Shown in pieces: positions 26,996-36,738 of a DNA stretch of 64,000 nt; position 1 is the first letter of the stretch, and the number at the start of each line of letters is the position of its first letter. Position numbers and translations under genes: made by a program. The notes under the pieces are model-generated. The model searched no databases, was not told the DNA's origin, and was given only the letters and a program-made list of their open reading frames with translations. This stretch comes from Verrucomicrobiota bacterium (GTDB taxonomy: Bacteria; Verrucomicrobiota; Verrucomicrobiia; Limisphaerales; J093). The stretch spans positions 124,001-188,000 of the forward strand of contig JADJWF010000006.1 of NCBI GenBank assembly GCA_016716505.1. Reading direction: 5' to 3'.

Positions 26996-29617
26996 TCAGG
27001 GTTCGTGGGCGCGACGGGCCAATTCCTCGAGCAGCCGGCGCGCCACCGGTTGTTCGGGCCGCGCGGCCGCGAGGTCTTCCAACAACTGGCGGGCCGCCGA
27101 GGGATCGCCGGCGGCAAGGCGCATCGCATGGGTCAGAGCCCGCGCGTAACCCGTAGTGAAATCCGGACTCCGCCGGGCGCTGGCAAGAAAGAACGCCACG
27201 GCGGCGTCCTGCCGTCCTTTGTCTTCCGCCGCCAGGCCGCGGAGGTAGTCGTCGCGCGCCGCGATGAACGACTGCAGACGATTTCGGAATGGGGCGGCGT
27301 CTTCCGCTTCGGAGACGAGATCACCCGCGTCGTCCAGCGGGAGGCCGATCAGGTCGAAAAGCAGTTCGGTTCCAGCGCTGTTGGGCCGGGATTCACCGCG
27401 GGCCGCCCAGAAGGTGACCAAAGGACGATCGTCGGTGTTCAGCGGCCCCTGACCCGCGTATTCGCCAAGGGCCTGCCGGCCCGTGAGGAAACTGCCGAGC
27501 AACTGGACCGTGTCGGTCAGTGCCAGCGGTTGGAGCGCGGAGCGCAGGCGCGTGCCCTCCGCACGGCTGGCCATCCAGTCCGGCGGGTACGCGCGACGGC
27601 TGGTGGATCCAACCAATCCAACCACCGGCGTGTCCAAGTTCGGCCGCAGCAGCCAGGCCTGCGCTTCCGGGAAGACGGCGAGGAAAGTGCGAATGATCAG
27701 CCGAAGGGTGTCGCGGTCCAACTGATACAGCGGCAGCCATTGACAGACCAGGCCGCCCGGATTCAGTCGGTCGCGCAGCGCCGCGAAATGCTCCCGCGTG
27801 TACAGGTTGCCGGCGCCGTCGCGGGCCGGATGGAACAGGTCGGCCACAATGACATCGTAGCGGTGGGGCGTCGCCCGCACGAAGCGTCGCGCGTCGGCCA
27901 GATGCAACGTCAGTCGGCCAGCCCACTCGGGCCGCCCGCTTTCAGCGTCGAACGCCCCCATCACGGCGGCGACCTCATCGGACAGCTCAACGCCGTCGGC
28001 CACCAAGTCCCGATGGACTGCCATTGCGCCAAAGCTGATTCCCGTGCCCACGCCGAGGAACAGCGCCCGTCGTGGCGCCTCGTGCAGGAGCAAGGGCAGA
28101 TGACTGTGGCGGCGTTCGGCGCTGGCCGAGGCGGTGCCGCCCATCGTGAACCGGTTGTTCACCCGCAAGGTCCGGTGTTGATCCGGCGTCGCAACGACGA
28201 CGGCGGTCGCGGCTGCGCCGGCTTGAACCGCCACGAGTTGCTCGCCCGGGGCCGGGCGCAGCAGACGCCGGGAATCTGCCGCGAAGAGCGCGGCGACGAG
28301 CAGGGCGATCATTCCGACGGCGGCCGGACCCATGATCGCCCGGCGAGCTGGGGTGGAACCCGGAGGCCGGATCAGGGACAAACCGAGGTAGCCGGCGATC
28401 AGCGAGGTGAAGGCCCAGCGCCCGCCCACCAGCGGGAACACCACGACCCCGAACACCAAGGGCGCCAACGTTCCGCCGAGAGTATTCCACGCGACTGCCC
28501 GTCCGACGCGGCCGTCGCTGTATCGCTGCCACTCGGCCAGCGCGGCAAACGTGGCGCCCATGAACAGCGTGGGCGGCACCAGCACGATCGCTGCCACGAC
28601 CGCCTCCGCCAGGATGGCACCCGTCGCCCGATTGCCGAGGTGGTGTCCCAGGCTGGCGAGCCACTCGGGGGCGGTCGTCAACAAGGCCGCACCGCCGGCA
28701 CCGCTGGCCGCCAGACCCGCGAGCAGCTTCCGCAGTCGGTCAGCGGGGTCGTGGTGGCGAAACCAGTAGCGTTCGCCGAAGGCTCCGGCCGCCGTCCCTA
28801 CGAGGAACACCGCCAGCACCATCGCAAACGTGAAAACCGTGTCCGTGAACACCTCGGCCAGGAGCCGGACGGTGAGCACCTCGTACCCGATGCCCAGGAG
28901 GCCGGTACCGGCTAGAACGAGAATGCTTGGCGAGGTTTCCCCTGCCTTCACCCTGCCGTTCGCCGCCCTGGCGGTCCCGCCAAGTTCAATCGCACAGCGC
29001 GAGAGGGCCAGCGCAGTGAATCCGCAAACCAGGCTGGCGCTGGCGAGCAGCAACAACGTGCCTTGGAAGCCAAATTCCGGGATAAGCCACAGCGCACCGG
29101 CCACGGCCCCAACGACCGCCCCGGCGGTGTTAGCGGCGTAAAGACTGCCGACACCGTGGCTCGTGGCCCTCAACGCCGCCGCCCAACGAACCATCGCCGG
29201 CAGCGTGGCGCCCAGGGCGGCGGTGGCGGGTAACAACGCCAACAGCGGTCCGGCAAACGCCAGGCCCCAGTGCCGGAGCGGTGACGGCGTCAGGCCGATC
29301 GCCGGGCCGAGCTGTTCGTTAAGCCACGGGATCAACCACGCGGTGGTCGCCGTCCAGAGTCCGATGGCCATTTCCAGACCGCCATACCAGCGCGCGGGGT
29401 TCGCGGTGGTGACGATCCTCCGATCGAGCAGCGCCGCGCCGAGCGCCAGTCCCGCGAAAAACGCGGCTACAACCGCGAGCACTGCCGGCAACTCCTGCCC
29501 CAGCCCGCCGGTCAGTTGGCGGGTCCAAACAATCTGGCAGCCCAGGCCGCTGGCCCCGGAGAGGAGCAGGAGCAGGTGCGGCAGAATTGGAATGAAGGCG
29601 CGGGGGATCACGGGCAT
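26996..29617 (-). CDS. Membrane-fused spermidine-synthase-like protein
   Basis: An 873-residue protein in three parts. Residues 1-430 have about 12-14 transmembrane helices (first: LPHLLLLLSGASGLGCQIVW) and resemble MFS-like modules. About 480-720 form a Rossmann methyltransferase/spermidine-synthase fold: RALFLGVGTGISFGAMA, then DVIVADLFHPARDGAGNLYT. The C-terminal 130 residues look like helical repeats. Such fusions are annotated as spermidine synthases, but the membrane half makes an orphan aminopropyltransferase or methyltransferase role uncertain; no SAM decarboxylase is nearby. A second, shorter member is at 45.2 kb. The start ATG 29617 is the only good one before the first helix. Confidence 0.85.
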   Translation of the reverse strand: MPVIPRAFIPILPHLLLLLSGASGLGCQIVWTRQLTGGLGQELPAVLAVVAAFFAGLALGAALLDRRIVTTANPARWYGGLEMAIGLWTATTAWLIPWLNEQLGPAIGLTPSPLRHWGLAFAGPLLALLPATAALGATLPAMVRWAAALRATSHGVGSLYAANTAGAVVGAVAGALWLIPEFGFQGTLLLLASASLVCGFTALALSRCAIELGGTARAANGRVKAGETSPSILVLAGTGLLGIGYEVLTVRLLAEVFTDTVFTFAMVLAVFLVGTAAGAFGERYWFRHHDPADRLRKLLAGLAASGAGGAALLTTAPEWLASLGHHLGNRATGAILAEAVVAAIVLVPPTLFMGATFAALAEWQRYSDGRVGRAVAWNTLGGTLAPLVFGVVVFPLVGGRWAFTSLIAGYLGLSLIRPPGSTPARRAIMGPAAVGMIALLVAALFAADSRRLLRPAPGEQLVAVQAGAAATAVVVATPDQHRTLRVNNRFTMGGTASASAERRHSHLPLLLHEAPRRALFLGVGTGISFGAMAVHRDLVADGVELSDEVAAVMGAFDAESGRPEWAGRLTLHLADARRFVRATPHRYDVIVADLFHPARDGAGNLYTREHFAALRDRLNPGGLVCQWLPLYQLDRDTLRLIIRTFLAVFPEAQAWLLRPNLDTPVVGLVGSTSRRAYPPDWMASRAEGTRLRSALQPLALTDTVQLLGSFLTGRQALGEYAGQGPLNTDDRPLVTFWAARGESRPNSAGTELLFDLIGLPLDDAGDLVSEAEDAAPFRNRLQSFIAARDDYLRGLAAEDKGRQDAAVAFFLASARRSPDFTTGYARALTHAMRLAAGDPSAARQLLEDLAAARPEQPVARRLLEELARRAHEP

Positions 29618-29709
29618 TGCGGGCCGGCCGGAAGGCTACCGGCCCCCTTTTAACGCGGCAAGCAACGGTCCGGCTCGTCGCGTGGCCGGTGAAACGCTAT
29701 CCTTCAGAC

Positions 29710-31029
29710 ATGAACAGTGTGCTGCTCGAGGCGGGCTTCATTCTGCTGCTGCTGGTGGGGAATGGTGTGTTTGCCATGACCGAGCTGGCGGTGGTCTCCG
29801 CGCGGAAGTCGCGGTTGAAGGGCATGGCCGCGGCGGGCGACCAGCGGGCGGCTGCGGCGCTGGCGCTGGCGGAATCACCGAACCGTTTTCTGTCCACCGT
29901 GCAGGTCGGGATCACCATGGTGGGCATCCTGGCCGGGGCTTTCGGCGGGGCCACTCTGGCCGCGCATATCGGAAATGGACTCGCGGCGGTCGGCTTGCCG
30001 GGTGCCTACGCCCAGGCGGCGGGCGTGGCGGTCGTCGTGGTGGTCATCACCTTCTGCTCGTTGATCGTGGGCGAGCTGGTTCCCAAGCGGGTGGCCTTGG
30101 CCAATCCCGAAGGCATCGCGCGAGTGATGGCCGGGCCGATGGCTCGACTCGCCGCCTTGGCGTGGCCGTTGGTCAAGGTCCTGAGCGTGACCACGGAACT
30201 GGTACTCCGGCTGCTGGGGCTGCGGGAACGCAAGGAAAGCCCCGTGACGGAGGAGGAGGTGCGTGCGCTAATCCGGGAGGGCCGGGAGGCGGGGGTCTTT
30301 CACCAAACGGAGGCCCGCATGGTGGAGGGCGTCCTGGCGCTCGACCGGCTTCCGGTCCGCGAAATCATGACCCCGCGGGCGAAGATCATCTGGATCAACG
30401 TCCACGAGGCCCACGAAACCATTTGGCACAAGGTCGTCGTCAGCGGCCACACGACTTTCCCGGTTTATCAGGGCGACCGCGACAACGTCGTGGGGATGAT
30501 CTCGGTGAAGGCGATCTACGCGAATCTTGCCGCCGGTTTGCCGGTCACGGTGAAGGACCTGATGACCAAACCGCTGATTGTGCCATCGTCCCTGGCCGCG
30601 ATCTCGCTGCTGGAGACGTTCAAGCGCTCGGGCCAATTCCACGCGCTGGTTTCCGACGAGTTCGGCGGGATTGTGGGCCTGGTGTCGCTGCATGACGTGA
30701 TGGAAGCCGTCATCGGAGACTTTCCGTCGCAGGACATGAGGCTCAAGCCGATGGCCAAGCGTCGGGAAGACGGCTCCTGGTTGGTGGATGCGATGATCGA
30801 AATCGAGGACTTTCAGGCGCAGATGCCACAGTTCGTCCTGCCGCCGCCGGAGGCGAGGAGCTACCATACGTTTGGCGGGTACGTCTTCGAGCAACTGGGC
30901 CGCGTGCCGGCGGAGGGGGACGCTTTCGAGGCGCAGGGCTACCGCATCGAAATCATAGACATGGACCGCAACCGGGTGGACAAGGTGTTGCTCATCCCGC
31001 TCGATCGCCTTCCGCCCCGTCAGTCGTGA
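29710..31029 (+). CDS. CNNM/CBS-domain protein (hemolysin C / CorC family)
   Basis: A 439-residue inner-membrane protein. The N-terminal CNNM (DUF21) domain has three to four helices with MTELAVVSARKSRLK and LIVGELVPKR. A CBS pair follows (VREIMTPRAKIIWINV; VKDLMTKPLIVP; LVSLHDVMEAVIGD), then the CorC/HlyC C-terminal domain with YHTFGGYVFEQLGRVPAEGD. The family is linked to Mg2+/Co2+ export or resistance; the hemolysin name is historical. ATG 29710 gives the standard N-terminus. Its last 38 bases overlap the 3' end of the convergent debranching-enzyme gene. Confidence 0.92.
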   Translation: MNSVLLEAGFILLLLVGNGVFAMTELAVVSARKSRLKGMAAAGDQRAAAALALAESPNRFLSTVQVGITMVGILAGAFGGATLAAHIGNGLAAVGLPGAYAQAAGVAVVVVVITFCSLIVGELVPKRVALANPEGIARVMAGPMARLAALAWPLVKVLSVTTELVLRLLGLRERKESPVTEEEVRALIREGREAGVFHQTEARMVEGVLALDRLPVREIMTPRAKIIWINVHEAHETIWHKVVVSGHTTFPVYQGDRDNVVGMISVKAIYANLAAGLPVTVKDLMTKPLIVPSSLAAISLLETFKRSGQFHALVSDEFGGIVGLVSLHDVMEAVIGDFPSQDMRLKPMAKRREDGSWLVDAMIEIEDFQAQMPQFVLPPPEARSYHTFGGYVFEQLGRVPAEGDAFEAQGYRIEIIDMDRNRVDKVLLIPLDRLPPRQS

Positions 31030-34000
31030 CGGCGGGTTTGCCGCCGACACCGGTGCCGACCGGCGATGCAGCCCGACTGGCTTCCGCTTCCAGCACCGCC
31101 GCGACCCGGAGCACTTCGGTGACGCTCCAGGCCTGGGCATCACAGCCCCGCTGAGGGTGCGGGGCGTCGCCGTCGAGGATTTCCGGCAGTTGCCCAACGC
31201 AGCCGGCGGCGAGCAACTGGTCCACGCTGCCGAGATATGCGGTGGCCGCCGCAGTTGCGGCTGGCGAGAAGTCCCACGCCCGGGCCAGCGCCTCGCAGAA
31301 GGTTGGCAGTGTCCAAACCCAGGCGGTGCCGTTGTGATACGCGGGCTTGCGTCGGGTGTCCTCGTCGCCCTCGTAGCGGCCCCAGTAAGGGGCGAACGGA
31401 TCGTTCAACAGGCGGCCATCGGCAGCCCGAATGGGGAGCGGGAGTTGCACCCGCAGCGGTGCCAGCGAGCGGAGGGCCCCGGGAATGACCAAGTGCTGCC
31501 GCGCCGCCTCCACACACCGACGCGCGCGTTCGCCCTTCGCCAGCCCGAGAGCGATCAGAAACAGGCAATTGCTGCGCAGGGCATCGTCCGCCTTGCCCGC
31601 GCAGGCAGCAGTCCCCGCCGGCGCGCGCAACGTGTCGGCGTACCAACCTTGCTCTGCCAGCCAGAAATGCTCTTCGACCGAGCGCAACGCCCGCTCCGCC
31701 AAGTCGCGCCAAGCTTCGCGGACGGGCTTCGCTCCGAGCCGGTCCAACAGCCGCAGCAGGCGAATCCACAGCGCCTGAATTTCGATCGGATACCCTTCCC
31801 GGGGCGTGCTGGCAGGATGATTCGTATCCATCCAGGTGAAGTGGCTCGGGCTCCACACCAGTCCGGAGGCGGCATCCACCCGAATGCCATTGGGCGTGCC
31901 GGCCAGGTAATGCGCGGCGATGGATTGCAATACGTCCCGCACCGTCCGGCCGTCCGGCCCCACGGTCATGGCGAACAGATCGGCCCTCGGGTGGGCGACC
32001 GCGAACTCTTCGCAGACGACCCCATACCACAGCGGTGCATCGCTGGTGTCGCGGTTGGAGGCGTTGTCGCCGTGGATCGTGTTGGGCAGCGTGCCGTTGG
32101 ATTCGAAGCGGCCGAACACGCGCAGGATTTGCTGAACGTCATCCCGCAAGCCCGCCGTCAGAAGTCCGCGCGCGGCGATCAACGTGTCGCGGCCCCAGTC
32201 GAGGAACCACGGATAGCCGGCAATCACCGTGCGCCCCTCGCCGCGGCGAACCACAAAATCGCGCATGGCGAGGCGAAGCCGGTCGGCCATGGTCTTGGGC
32301 GAGGCGGCTGCCGGCACGGCGGGTTCCACCGGCAAGATTCCTTCCGCCGATTCGGCGGTGAGTACCAGCGTCACCGTTGCGCCGCGCGGCAGCGGCAACT
32401 CGAACCAGCCGGGGCTGTAGGCCGCGCCGGCCGCGACCTGGCCCCGACCCGCCTCGACCGGGTGGGGAATGTTCTCGGACCACTCGGGCTGCGGGTGATA
32501 TTCTCCGGCATCCGCCCAGACCCGCAGGTGGCGGTGCCGATCCGGCGTGAATTGAAACCCGCGAAAACGGTTTGCGCGGGCGGGGCCCGTGGAAGTCCCC
32601 GGAGCCGCCGTGTGCTTGCCGACGCGATCCGGGCCCCCATCAACCGCAGTTAGCGGGTGACAATGGGTTTCGAAATGGTGTTCGGCCCCCGGACTGCGGT
32701 GTGTTTCCTGATGGAAGTTGCGGTCCTCGATGTCCAGCCGGACCGTCAGGCGAACGTCCGCCTCGGCCGGCAATTCCTTTCCGGACTGCGGGGCCACGTC
32801 CGGACGACGGAATTGGAGGACCGTGGTGTTCTCGCCGGCAACCATCCAGGCACGGAGCTCAACACTCGCGAAACGGCCGTCGCCCCCGCTGGCCATGAAC
32901 TGCCAGCACGCCGGAGGCCCGGGCGCGAAGGAGGTCAGGTTACCGGCATCCAGCGCGGACAAGAAGCCGTCGGCATTCGCCCACACCCGCACGCGCTTGA
33001 CGAAGACATGGCGATCCACCGGGACTTCGGGGTGCAGGTTGGCGGCGAGCACGCAATCGTACTTGGAGTACACGGTACCGAGGTTGATGCCCATCCGGGC
33101 CATGCCGCCGCGGCCATTGGTCAGCAGCACCATGCCGCCGGCGTGGGGAGCCGGTTCCGGTGCGGTCAGGGCCTCCGTAACGAGGTGGCGCAGCGTGGCG
33201 TTGACGTGCGCTTCGCCGGCGCCGTAACGCTCCAGTTCCAGGTGAGCGACGCCTGGTTGCGGGAGCGGGGGGAAACAGGCGATGTGCCGGCCCTCGATGA
33301 GGATGGACTGCCGGTGAACGGGGTGCGGGCCGGCAACGGTTCGTCGCGTCGCCCGAAACGGGCCTTCATCCTCGACGAGCAACCAGTGGTCGGGCGGTAC
33401 CGGCGTTACCCGCCGACGATCGGCGAGCCGCCACGTCACCACCCGGCGATAGGAATCGAGATGCCGTTCGAGTTCCGCCACCAAATCACCGCCGCGGGTG
33501 GTGGTGTCAAGGTAGGTAGCGGCGCTGAGATACCCGGCGCAATCACGCCGGAGCAGGTCGGCGAGCCGTTGCACGGGCACGGCCCCAATAGCTTCCGGAG
33601 TCAGGTGTTGGGCGAGCACCTCCACTGCCAGGGCTTCGATCGCTTTGTGCTGCCGGTAGGCATCTCCGGCCAACCCCTTCGGCTCTGCGCTCAGGGCCAC
33701 GCAATGAACCGCCCCTGGACCCAGCAGGTTGCGGGACCGGCCCCCAGACTTCCTCGGCTTGGGCAACGGCCCCGCGAGCAAGTCCACGCAACGGGATCGC
33801 TCCCACGCCGTGACCAGGTCCCTCGCGACGGGGCCCAGTCGAGCGGGATCGGTCGTCAACGGCTGCGGCGCTTGGGTATCCGTGTTGACGAGCACCAGCA
33901 CGGCGTCCTCTCCGTTCGCGGCCTCGCGCAGCAGCGCATAGACGGGTGCGCCGGCCGGACTGATGCGCGTGAGTCGGGCACCGTCAAAGAAGCACGGATG

Positions 34001-35467
34001 CGAGGCCAGTAGTTGGTTGAGCCGGGCGAGTTCCGGGACGAGGTTGTCTTCCGCGCCCCAGTTCAGCGGCGGGCTTCCGTGGACATTGATTTTCTCGGTC
34101 GCCAGCCACTCGACGCCGCAGGTGAAGCCGAAGCCGCCGGCCACACTGGTGAGCGCGCAGAGCCGATTGCGCAGGAGCGACCACGCGCGGCCCCGTGCCG
34201 CGAGGCGTGGGTTGTCGTGGGTCTCGCTGTAGTGAACGAGCAAACCCACGCGGTGGCTCTGTCGCAGTGCGTGGTCGAGATAGCCGGAGACTTGGGGGCC
34301 GTCGTAGTTTTGGAACAGCTCGGAGTAGGCCCATTGCATCCCTCCCTCGGTCAGCAGCGTCGCGGTGTCTTCCCACGAGCCGCCGAGGCCTTCGAGCAGG
34401 AAGACCGTGTCCGGGAATTCCTGCTGCACGCGTGCGATGATGTATTGCCAGACCGGGCGGGGCACCTTGTAGCCGGCGTCGCAGCGGAAGCCGTCCACGC
34501 CGCGCCGGCACCATTCGAGGAGGGCCTCGGCAATGACGCGGCGAACCTCGGCGTGGTGATGCTCCAGCTCGACAAGGTCCCGCCAGATGTTGCCCCAGGC
34601 ACCGGGGCTCCGGAACCGCCCGTCCGGTTCGCGCGCAAACCACTCGGGATGACGCTCCTGGAGGGTCGAGCCCCAGCCCGTGTGGTTGATGACGATGTCG
34701 AGAAACAGCCGACCGCCAAGGGCGTGAACGTCATAGGCCAGTTCCTTGAATTGCTCGATGCCGGTAGTGCGTCGGTCGAACTCGATCAGTGCCGGGTCAA
34801 TGGCCAGCAGATCCCCGCAGGCATACGGGCTGCCAAATCGGCCGAACCGGGCGTACGTCGTGGGCGTGGGATTGACCGGCAGGAGGTGCAGAATCCGGCA
34901 GCCCAAGGTCTTGAAAACGTGCGGCAGTTCCTTCCGCAGGTCGCGCAAGCGGCCAGAGGGGGGGATGACGGTGTAGCCGGCTTGGTCGAGTGCCTCGAGC
35001 GACGCCGGGGACGACAGGAGTTGGGACTTCGCTGGTCCGAAGAGCCGGGGCCAGGCGCAATAAATCGTGTTGGCGGTGCGACACCAAGCCGGCTGGACGT
35101 TGATTCCCACGTTCGGGCCTTCTGGCCAGTGCTGCCAGCCGCGCTCGTCGAGCGCGTAGGTCTTGGCTTGGAACCAGCCCACCTCCGCCAGCGGGATTTC
35201 CACCACCCACCGGTCCCCCTCGAGCACCATCGGCACGTCGTGCCAGGCCGCGCCGGCCGGGGTGCGGCCCGTTTCCACGAGGGCAATGGTCTCCTCCCGC
35301 TGCCGCGCAGCGCGGCCCAGATTGGTGCGCAGGCGGGCCCGCCAGCCCGGCAACGGGCCTCGGCGATCGGCGAAGGCCAGCGTGAACCGGGCACTGTCAC
35401 CCACGAATCTGACCCGTTGTTCACCCGGCGCCGGAGTCTGGACAAGCACGCTCATCAATTTGGACAC
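30992..35467 (-). CDS. Giant two-domain glycogen debranching enzyme (GH13 + GH133)
   Basis: A 1,491-residue protein with no signal peptide, so cytoplasmic. Residues about 130-560 are a GH13 alpha-amylase-type barrel with DIVINHTGW, nucleophile Asp330 in GFRCDAGY, acid/base Glu359 in FLLEGLGG and Asp418 in ETHDNPR. About 600-1040 is a beta-rich middle region. From about 1050 to 1480 comes an (alpha/alpha)6 amylo-alpha-1,6-glucosidase domain (GYPWFLDWGRDTLIAARGL, Asp1094; then NTIHGDNASNRDTSDAPLW). This is the order of eukaryotic debranching enzymes: 4-alpha-glucanotransferase then 1,6-glucosidase. The likely role is to trim glycogen branches. A second Met four codons in (35455) may be the start. 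No glycogen genes adjoin it. Confidence 0.85.
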   Translation of the reverse strand: MSKLMSVLVQTPAPGEQRVRFVGDSARFTLAFADRRGPLPGWRARLRTNLGRAARQREETIALVETGRTPAGAAWHDVPMVLEGDRWVVEIPLAEVGWFQAKTYALDERGWQHWPEGPNVGINVQPAWCRTANTIYCAWPRLFGPAKSQLLSSPASLEALDQAGYTVIPPSGRLRDLRKELPHVFKTLGCRILHLLPVNPTPTTYARFGRFGSPYACGDLLAIDPALIEFDRRTTGIEQFKELAYDVHALGGRLFLDIVINHTGWGSTLQERHPEWFAREPDGRFRSPGAWGNIWRDLVELEHHHAEVRRVIAEALLEWCRRGVDGFRCDAGYKVPRPVWQYIIARVQQEFPDTVFLLEGLGGSWEDTATLLTEGGMQWAYSELFQNYDGPQVSGYLDHALRQSHRVGLLVHYSETHDNPRLAARGRAWSLLRNRLCALTSVAGGFGFTCGVEWLATEKINVHGSPPLNWGAEDNLVPELARLNQLLASHPCFFDGARLTRISPAGAPVYALLREAANGEDAVLVLVNTDTQAPQPLTTDPARLGPVARDLVTAWERSRCVDLLAGPLPKPRKSGGRSRNLLGPGAVHCVALSAEPKGLAGDAYRQHKAIEALAVEVLAQHLTPEAIGAVPVQRLADLLRRDCAGYLSAATYLDTTTRGGDLVAELERHLDSYRRVVTWRLADRRRVTPVPPDHWLLVEDEGPFRATRRTVAGPHPVHRQSILIEGRHIACFPPLPQPGVAHLELERYGAGEAHVNATLRHLVTEALTAPEPAPHAGGMVLLTNGRGGMARMGINLGTVYSKYDCVLAANLHPEVPVDRHVFVKRVRVWANADGFLSALDAGNLTSFAPGPPACWQFMASGGDGRFASVELRAWMVAGENTTVLQFRRPDVAPQSGKELPAEADVRLTVRLDIEDRNFHQETHRSPGAEHHFETHCHPLTAVDGGPDRVGKHTAAPGTSTGPARANRFRGFQFTPDRHRHLRVWADAGEYHPQPEWSENIPHPVEAGRGQVAAGAAYSPGWFELPLPRGATVTLVLTAESAEGILPVEPAVPAAASPKTMADRLRLAMRDFVVRRGEGRTVIAGYPWFLDWGRDTLIAARGLLTAGLRDDVQQILRVFGRFESNGTLPNTIHGDNASNRDTSDAPLWYGVVCEEFAVAHPRADLFAMTVGPDGRTVRDVLQSIAAHYLAGTPNGIRVDAASGLVWSPSHFTWMDTNHPASTPREGYPIEIQALWIRLLRLLDRLGAKPVREAWRDLAERALRSVEEHFWLAEQGWYADTLRAPAGTAACAGKADDALRSNCLFLIALGLAKGERARRCVEAARQHLVIPGALRSLAPLRVQLPLPIRAADGRLLNDPFAPYWGRYEGDEDTRRKPAYHNGTAWVWTLPTFCEALARAWDFSPAATAAATAYLGSVDQLLAAGCVGQLPEILDGDAPHPQRGCDAQAWSVTEVLRVAAVLEAEASRAASPVGTGVGGKPAVTTDGAEGDRAG

Positions 35468-35703
35468 GACCGCCCCGGTCGCGCCGGCGGTTTATGCGCG
35501 AGATGAGGTCCAAGTTCAATCCCGGGTCCGATCCTCGCCCTCGGAATCCCAGCCGGGCGGAAGTATGAGGGTTGAGACGCGGTCGAATGGATCGTCGCAG
35601 GCACTCCAGACCCGCACTGGGGCCGGCCGCGCGCCCGGCAGACGGGCCTGCGGGCGCGGTCAGTTGGCCCGGAAATTTCTTCCTTGGCCGCCCAGTTCTT
35701 GCT

Positions 35704-36693
35704 ATGAACACTCGCACCATGCGCCGTTGTTACAGCCTGCTCGCCCTGGTCGCGCTCGCCCTTCAACTCGCGATCTCGTCGGCGGCCGCCACCTTCAAAC
35801 TCGAGGACGGGACGACGATTTACGGTGAGTTGTCGGGATTCGACGACGCGGGCGCGGTCTTCCGGTTGGACAGCGGCGGTTTCTCCCAGCGAATTCCGTG
35901 GAGCAAGTTCACCCAGGACAGCCTCAAGGACCTCGCGGAGAACAGCCGGGTCCGGCCGCTGGTGGACCCGTTCATTGAAATCCCGCCCGAGGCCAAGCCC
36001 AAGCCGCGCCCGATTGTGTTGAAAGATGTGCCCAAGGTGGACCTGCCCGGCAGCCGCACCACGTTCTTCAGCTCGCTGCCGACGCCGGTGGGCCTGTTCA
36101 TTCTCGGACTTTTGTACGCGGCGAATCTTTTTGCGGCATACGAGATCGCCCTGTTCCGGAATCGTCCCGTGGCGGTCGTGTGCGGAGTTTCCGCCGTGCT
36201 GCCGCTGCTGGGCCCTTTGGCATTCCTGGCGTCGCATACCCTCGAAGCCACCCCTGACGCGGTGCCCGAGGTGCCGCCTCCACCCCCGCCTGCCCCGGGG
36301 CCGATGGCGCCCGCGCCGGCGGCGACCGGTTCTCTGGGCGCGGTGGGCGTGCCGCCCCCGCCTTCTGGGGGAGGACTCCGCGTCGCGGCACAGCAAGAGG
36401 CAGCCAGCGGCACCTTTACGCCCAAGGTGTTCAAGCGCGGCGAGGTCATGATCAACCGGCGTTTCGTGGAAACGCAGTTCTCGGGCTTTTTCCGGATGGT
36501 GCCGCTCGAATCCGAGCGCGACCTGGTCCTGGTGGTAAAGACGGCCAAGAACGAGTACGTGGGCAAGCGCATCAGCCGCATCACGGCGGGCGAGTTCTTC
36601 CTCATCCTGCTTCAAGGCGGACAGGAGGTCAGCATCTCCTTCGGCGAGGTGGCCCAAATCACCATCCAACACAAGGATAACATCGGCAAATAG
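35704..36693 (+). CDS. Exported membrane protein with Pro-rich linker, unknown function
   Basis: A 329-residue protein. A signal peptide (SLLALVALALQLAISSAAA) is followed by a small beta-rich domain (KLEDGTTIYGELSGFDDAGA), then two transmembrane helices at about 125-180, a Pro/Ala linker (PPPPPPAPGPMAPAPA) and a C-terminal beta domain (GEVMINRRFVETQFSGFFRM; FSFGEV-like GGQEVSISFGEVAQITIQH). Both beta domains look like SH3/Sm-type folds that could be related. I recognise no named family; similar proteins occur in Verrucomicrobia. ATG 35704 fits the signal peptide. It is upstream of adk on the same strand, 45 bases apart. Confidence 0.75.
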   Translation: MNTRTMRRCYSLLALVALALQLAISSAAATFKLEDGTTIYGELSGFDDAGAVFRLDSGGFSQRIPWSKFTQDSLKDLAENSRVRPLVDPFIEIPPEAKPKPRPIVLKDVPKVDLPGSRTTFFSSLPTPVGLFILGLLYAANLFAAYEIALFRNRPVAVVCGVSAVLPLLGPLAFLASHTLEATPDAVPEVPPPPPPAPGPMAPAPAATGSLGAVGVPPPPSGGGLRVAAQQEAASGTFTPKVFKRGEVMINRRFVETQFSGFFRMVPLESERDLVLVVKTAKNEYVGKRISRITAGEFFLILLQGGQEVSISFGEVAQITIQHKDNIGK

Positions 36694-36738
36694 GCGTCAG
36701 GAACCGGCCCGGCCGGCCGGCGCCACGCCGTTGATCTC

